Shown piece by piece: positions 5,678 to 7,493 of a stretch of DNA of 7,493 nucleotides. Positions within the stretch are counted from its first letter, which is position 1; each line of letters opens with the position of its first letter. The position numbers and the translations under genes are program-made. The stretch is from an uncultured Acidimicrobiaceae bacterium (GTDB taxonomy: Bacteria > Actinomycetota > Acidimicrobiia > Acidimicrobiales > Ilumatobacteraceae): NCBI GenBank assembly GCA_903919215.1, contig CAIXHI010000505.1, positions 1-7,493 on the forward strand. The letters are read 5' to 3'. Below the pieces are notes generated by a model. That model made no database searches. It was not told the origin of the DNA and saw only the letters and a list, made by a program, of their open reading frames with translations.

Positions 5678-7390
5678 ATGACGCAGCAGTCCACCCCCGT
5701 CCCAGACAACGGCATGTCGGGCCAGCCGGCCGATGTGCAGGCCACGTTCTGCGCCACGGTCGTCGACCAGTGGGTGCACATGGGGCTGCGCCACGCAGTC
5801 ATCGCCCCGGGTTCGCGCAGCACTCCGATGGCACTCGCGCTTGCTGCTCGCTCCGACCTCGATGTGCAAGTGGTGCACGACGAGCGTTCGGCGTCGTTCG
5901 TTGCCCTTGGCATCGCTCTGGCCGCCGGTGTGCCCGCCGCGCTGTTGTGCACCAGTGGCACAGCCGCCACCCACTTCCATGGCGCCGTGGTCGAGGCCGA
6001 CCTGTCGGGTGTGCCGATGCTGGTGCTCACCGCCGACCGACCGCCCGAACTGCAGGGCATCGGCGCGCCGCAGACCATCGATCAGATCGACTTATACGGC
6101 GCCGTCGTGCGCTGTTTCGCCGATCCCGGAGTACCCGAGGCTGTCGATGCTCACGTCTGGCGCGAGTGGGCCGCCGACTGGTGGATGAGTGCGGTCGACG
6201 GCGATCCGGGTCCGGTGCACATCAACCTTCAGTTCCGCGAGCCGCTGATCGGTACACCCAGTGCGCTGCCGCCCGTCGTCGACTGGCCGGCGGTCGATCC
6301 GGACAGTTGGTTCATGATGCGGCCCGAGATCTCCGGCCTGGCGAGCATGATCGATCATCGGCGCGGTGTCATCGTTGCCGGTGCTGGTGTCGATGATCCT
6401 GGGGCGGTCGAAGCCTTGGCTGCGGCGCTGCAGTGGCCGGTGCTCGCCGACCCGCGTTCGGGATGCCGTCACCTACCGCAGGCCGTGTGCGCCTTCGATT
6501 CACTCCTGCGTCATGCGCCCTTCGCTCGCGACCATGTGCCGACCGCAGTGCTGCACCTCGGGGCGCCGCCGGCGTCGAAGGTGCTCGGCCAGTGGTTGCA
6601 GGCCAGCGGTGCCACGCACGTGCAGGTGCATTCGCAGCAGCGCATCATCGATCCGCTGGGCATCGTCACCGAGCGCGTCTATGGCCGTCCATCCACGCTC
6701 TGCACCGAGTTGCTGCCGTTGGTGAAGGGTGCCACGGGTACGCCGTGGTTGGCCCGCTGGCAGCACGCCGAGCGGCGCGCCCAGCAGGCCATCGGCGATG
6801 CCTTGACATCTGCACGGGAACTCAGCGAACCGGCTGTGTCGCGGTCGCTCAGCATCGGTGGCGAGCACCTGGTCGTGTCCTCCTCCATGCCCGTGCGCGA
6901 CCTCGAATGGTTCGGGCGTGGCGAGGTGCGCACCACGGTGTACTCCAATCGCGGTGCGAACGGTATCGACGGTGTCATTGCGACGGGAGTGGGTGTTGCC
7001 CTGGGAAGTGGTCGGCCGACGGTCGTGCACCTTGGCGACGTGGCGTTCTGCCACGATCAGTCGTCGCTGACGGCGCTCGGGGCTCGTGGCCTGCTGCTCA
7101 CGATCGTGGTCTCCGACAACGACGGCGGCGGCATCTTCTCGTTCCTGCCACAGGCGAGCGTGCTTCCCGTTGAGCGCTTCGAGCAACTGTTCGGCACACC
7201 CCACGGCACGGACGTGCTGGCTCTGGCCGCAGCCCATGGTCTGGCTGGTTGCACGGTCGCCGATCTCGCCGGACTCGAAGCGGCTGTCGCCGACCCGGCG
7301 ATCACCGTCGTGCGGGTGGTGTCACAGCGGGCAGCGAACGTGACAACGCACGACCGCCTGCACGCCGCCGTCGCCGACGCCCTCGGCTAA
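5678..7390 (+). CDS. menD: 2-Succinyl-5-enolpyruvyl-6-hydroxy-3-cyclohexene-1-carboxylate synthase (MenD)
   Basis: MenD is the thiamine-diphosphate enzyme that joins isochorismate and 2-oxoglutarate (with loss of CO2) to SEPHCHC, the first committed step of classical menaquinone synthesis. The 570-residue product has the normal length. The N-terminal Pyr domain shows IAPGSRSTPMALA (Arg47), VVHDERSASFVALG with Glu69 in the position of the ThDP-activating glutamate, TSGTAATHFHGAVVEA, and LTADRPPEL..IGAPQTIDQ. The C-terminal PP domain shows SNRGANGIDG (Asn424, Arg425), the metal-binding GDVAF...SDNDGGGIF (Asp454; Asn481-Gly485) and FSFLPQ. In the Pyr domain THFHG replaces the more usual ANLYP-like stretch, which I take as lineage variation. 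The ATG at 5678 follows a TATCGT hexamer; an ATG at 5714 is a possible shorter start. It is divergent from frnE-menH across 31 nt. A tandem repeat array begins just after the stop, and no hairpin terminator is evident. Confidence 0.96.
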   Translation: MTQQSTPVPDNGMSGQPADVQATFCATVVDQWVHMGLRHAVIAPGSRSTPMALALAARSDLDVQVVHDERSASFVALGIALAAGVPAALLCTSGTAATHFHGAVVEADLSGVPMLVLTADRPPELQGIGAPQTIDQIDLYGAVVRCFADPGVPEAVDAHVWREWAADWWMSAVDGDPGPVHINLQFREPLIGTPSALPPVVDWPAVDPDSWFMMRPEISGLASMIDHRRGVIVAGAGVDDPGAVEALAAALQWPVLADPRSGCRHLPQAVCAFDSLLRHAPFARDHVPTAVLHLGAPPASKVLGQWLQASGATHVQVHSQQRIIDPLGIVTERVYGRPSTLCTELLPLVKGATGTPWLARWQHAERRAQQAIGDALTSARELSEPAVSRSLSIGGEHLVVSSSMPVRDLEWFGRGEVRTTVYSNRGANGIDGVIATGVGVALGSGRPTVVHLGDVAFCHDQSSLTALGARGLLLTIVVSDNDGGGIFSFLPQASVLPVERFEQLFGTPHGTDVLALAAAHGLAGCTVADLAGLEAAVADPAITVVRVVSQRAANVTTHDRLHAAVADALG

Positions 7391-7405
7391 CCCCCGCGAG
7401 TGCCA

Positions 7406-7493
7406 GTGCGAGTGCCAGCCCGCCGGTGCGAGTGCCAGGCCGCCGGTGCGAGTGCCAGGCCGCCGGTGCGAGTGCCAGGCCGCCGGTGCGAGT
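7406..7493. repeat. 20-bp tandem repeat array, running off the window end
   Basis: The unit GTGCGAGTGCCAGGCCGCCG occurs as exact copies at 7426-7445, 7446-7465 and 7466-7485. One copy with a single change (C for G at 7419) is at 7406-7425, and a partial copy is at 7486-7493. Just before it, 7396-7406 repeats the core GCGAGTGCCAG without the GCCGCC part, like a degenerate first copy. The array starts 15 nt after the menD stop and its far end is not visible. There are no unique spacers, so it is not CRISPR. The unit has no strong hairpin. Because 20 is not a multiple of 3, three units (60 bp) make one coding period; no stop codon occurs in any frame of the pure repeat, but no gene call is supported. 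Confidence 0.9.

Noticed and set aside
5770..6396. 208-residue plus-strand open frame inside menD
   Set aside because: Out-of-frame Arg/Ala/His-rich shadow of a gene with complete MenD motifs.
7396..7493. CRISPR array
   Set aside because: Units are contiguous and identical, with no unique spacers of 30-40 nt, and no cas genes are present.

Overview
The window is gene-dense, high-GC DNA with GTG/ATG starts, overlapping genes and very short gaps. This suggests an actinobacterium. The linked phoH-ybeY-CNNM/CBS genes match the order known from Mycobacterium tuberculosis (Rv2368c-Rv2367c-Rv2366c). The YbeY insertion and the leaderless-looking starts fit a lineage such as the Acidimicrobiia, but that finer placement is inference.

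Layout: positions 1-2097 hold a plus-strand, translationally coupled run. It consists of the 3' end of phoH (ATPase/RNA-binding), ybeY (rRNA maturation endonuclease) and a CNNM/CorC-type membrane protein with a CBS pair. The genes overlap by 8 and 4 nt. From 2110 to 7390 lies a menaquinone (vitamin K2) cluster in alternating orientation: menE (-), menA (+), menH (-) behind a frnE/DsbA-like gene (-), and menD (+). Convergent neighbours are 6-12 nt apart. The two divergent gaps, menE/menA and frnE/menD, are 29 and 31 nt long and must hold both promoters. From about 7396 to the window end there is a 20-bp tandem repeat array that runs off the edge.

Together MenD (SEPHCHC synthase), MenH (SHCHC synthase), MenE (OSB-CoA ligase) and MenA (DHNA prenyltransferase) cover four steps of the classical chorismate-to-menaquinone route. 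MenF, MenC, MenB, the DHNA-CoA thioesterase and the final methyltransferase are not in the window. FrnE is co-translated with MenH and carries a CPWC active site plus a C-terminal CX4C pair.

The genes themselves are known families. The less ordinary signals are a nearly identical 15/16-nt block containing a -10-like hexamer and a GTG start at both divergent men gaps, probable leaderless transcription of the men genes, and the 20-bp repeat array. I see no RNA gene, CRISPR array, insertion sequence, phage or defence system, and no non-coding stretch longer than about 105 nt.
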